10,003 nucleotides of DNA from Euperipatoides rowelli. Taxonomy: Eukaryota > Onychophora > Udeonychophora > Euonychophora > Peripatopsidae. Location: NCBI GenBank assembly GCA_003024985.2, contig PXIH01S0015770.1. One strand, written 5' to 3'. This document shows, piece after piece, positions 9,080 through 10,003 of the stretch. A program made the position numbers and the translations under genes. Position 1 is the first letter of the stretch. Every line of letters begins with the position of its first letter. The notes beneath the pieces are model-generated. The model was given only the letters and a program-made list of their open reading frames with translations. It ran no database searches and was not told the origin of the DNA.

Positions 9080-9119
9080 CTGGATTATTTTGAGAACAAT
9101 TTATTCTTGCATTTGTCAT

Positions 9120-9934
9120 TTTTCTAAAATGTTAGAAAGAAAAAAAAAATAGCAGTCTGATTTTTTTTAATTTTTTTTTCTTCTATCAGTGTGATAGTTT
9201 GATACCTTTTATAATTAAATTCCATCAACTAGTGACATCTAGTATATTTTACACAAAATTTTATTATTATTCTATCATTTAAAATATGAAGGCAAGCTCG
9301 TTTTATTATTTTAAAGAAAAAAAGGGGTGAAAGGTTAGAAACAAACTGAGCTTGTTACAGCCAAAGAAGTCTCATTTATAATGAATGAATCTAGTTTGTT
9401 ACAGCCACAGAAATGGTTAATCAACTTAGCTAACGATAACATCAACATTGCTGTATTAAATCAACCTGAAAGAAAATTCAAAATTACACATACAGTATAC
9501 TGTATTGAGACTATTACTTAGAATGGTCTAATTAAAAAACAGATTCTCTACAAATAATCCCAATTTCACAAATGTCATTGAAAACATTATTTTGTAAATA
9601 NATCAATTCAAAATTATTGTATATGTTTTCCTTAATTTTTTTTCTCGTTTTGTTAAATAAAAGATTATAATTAAATGCCATTATTGTTTTGGCTATCATT
9701 GCTGTATAATGTTGTTTCTTTATTAAGTGCAATTAATCATCTATTTTTAATCGGTATGAACTAAACAATATTTCATAGTTAAATTAATATTAGTAATTTT
9801 AGAGGGAAACAGGCTAGGACTTTACATGTTAATGATAATTCTCCTTAATTTTTTTAATTAATAGCAGTTCACTAAATGTATTACTGCAGTGGCCATCACT
9901 TTCATGTACAGTATGTACAGTAGTTGATGATAGC
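9120..9934. other. AT-rich intronic DNA with minor repeats
   Basis: No gene seen. A direct repeat with core TTGTTACAGCCA occurs at 9352-9363 and 9396-9407. A perfect 16-bp palindrome ATACAGTATACTGTAT is at 9490-9505. A 9-bp tandem ATGTACAGT pair is at 9904-9921. An N lies at 9601. The minus-strand frame at 9532-9732 is Asn/Lys/Ile-rich and has no protein features. Confidence 0.6.
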
Positions 9935-9981
9935 TATGTAGACTTCTGGGCGAAGCCTACATAATAAAATTTCATTTTATT
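9935..9981 (+). repeat. Two adjacent hairpins, possible retroposon 3' end
   Basis: Hairpin 1 has 12-base arms, TATGTAGACTTC (9935-9946) and GAAGCCTACATA (9952-9963), with one A/C mismatch and loop TGGGC. Hairpin 2 follows directly, sharing base 9963: AATAAAAT (9963-9970) and ATTTTATT (9974-9981) around TTC. AATAAA lies in its left arm, and the window ends in a TTA-rich stretch. A 3' stem-loop, poly(A)-signal word and simple-repeat tail is the layout of some non-LTR retrotransposon tails. No upstream coding part is visible. Confidence 0.5.
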
Positions 9982-10003
9982 CCTTATTATATTTATTATT
10001 ATT

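Noticed and set aside
9532-9732. Minus-strand open frame of 66 codons
   Set aside because: It spans an N, is Asn/Lys/Ile-rich and has no recognisable motif; it is chance in AT-rich DNA.
1-10003. tRNA or tRNA-derived SINE
   Set aside because: I looked for A-box and B-box promoter words (GGTTCGA type) and cloverleaf arms and found none. GGTTCAAATTG at 4356 and 4569 lies in the tandem repeat without an A box.

Overview
The window is AT-rich animal nuclear DNA. It has long A/T runs, many relics of repeats, three single-base Ns (1587, 8082, 9601) and one clear protein-coding exon with splice sites. Nothing prokaryotic is present: there are no dense ORFs, no ribosome binding sites and no operons. 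The exon is a strong match to LIN37, a subunit of the MuvB core (DREAM complex) that is found across animals. The base composition and frequent TAGGCCTA and TACTGTA words would suit an invertebrate, probably marine, but I cannot name the organism from this sequence.

Layout. Bases 1-421 hold nothing recognisable apart from a small hairpin. Bases 422-5292 can be read as one decayed piggyBac-like DNA transposon of about 4.9 kb. Both ends begin CCCTTCAT in inverted orientation, the right end abuts a TTAA, and GGGTC/GACCC palindromes lie just inside both ends. A short acidic reading frame on the minus strand near the right end resembles the N-terminus of a piggyBac transposase. Its catalytic body is missing. 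The interior instead holds AT-rich filler, a degenerate tandem repeat of about 530 bp (1960-3232) and a 213-bp tandem duplication (4297-4717) that runs into the transposase fragment.

The LIN37 exon (5540-5727, plus strand) starts 247 bases after the element's right end, so the element apparently sits in the preceding LIN37 intron. From 5728 onward no further LIN37 exon is visible, and the rest reads as intron. Within it, 8798-9079 looks like the 3' end of a second, different piggyBac-type relic on the minus strand: TTAA-CCCT terminus, poly(A) signal, and a short Ser/Asp/Glu-rich frame ending in a C-x2-C motif. The far right end (9935-9981) carries two adjacent hairpins followed by a TTA-rich stretch.

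The gene content is therefore one exon of a cell-cycle repressor subunit in introns filled by old transposon debris. No complete novel system can be supported. The points most worth checking are the piggyBac reading of 422-5292 and the origin of the two tandem-repeat families.
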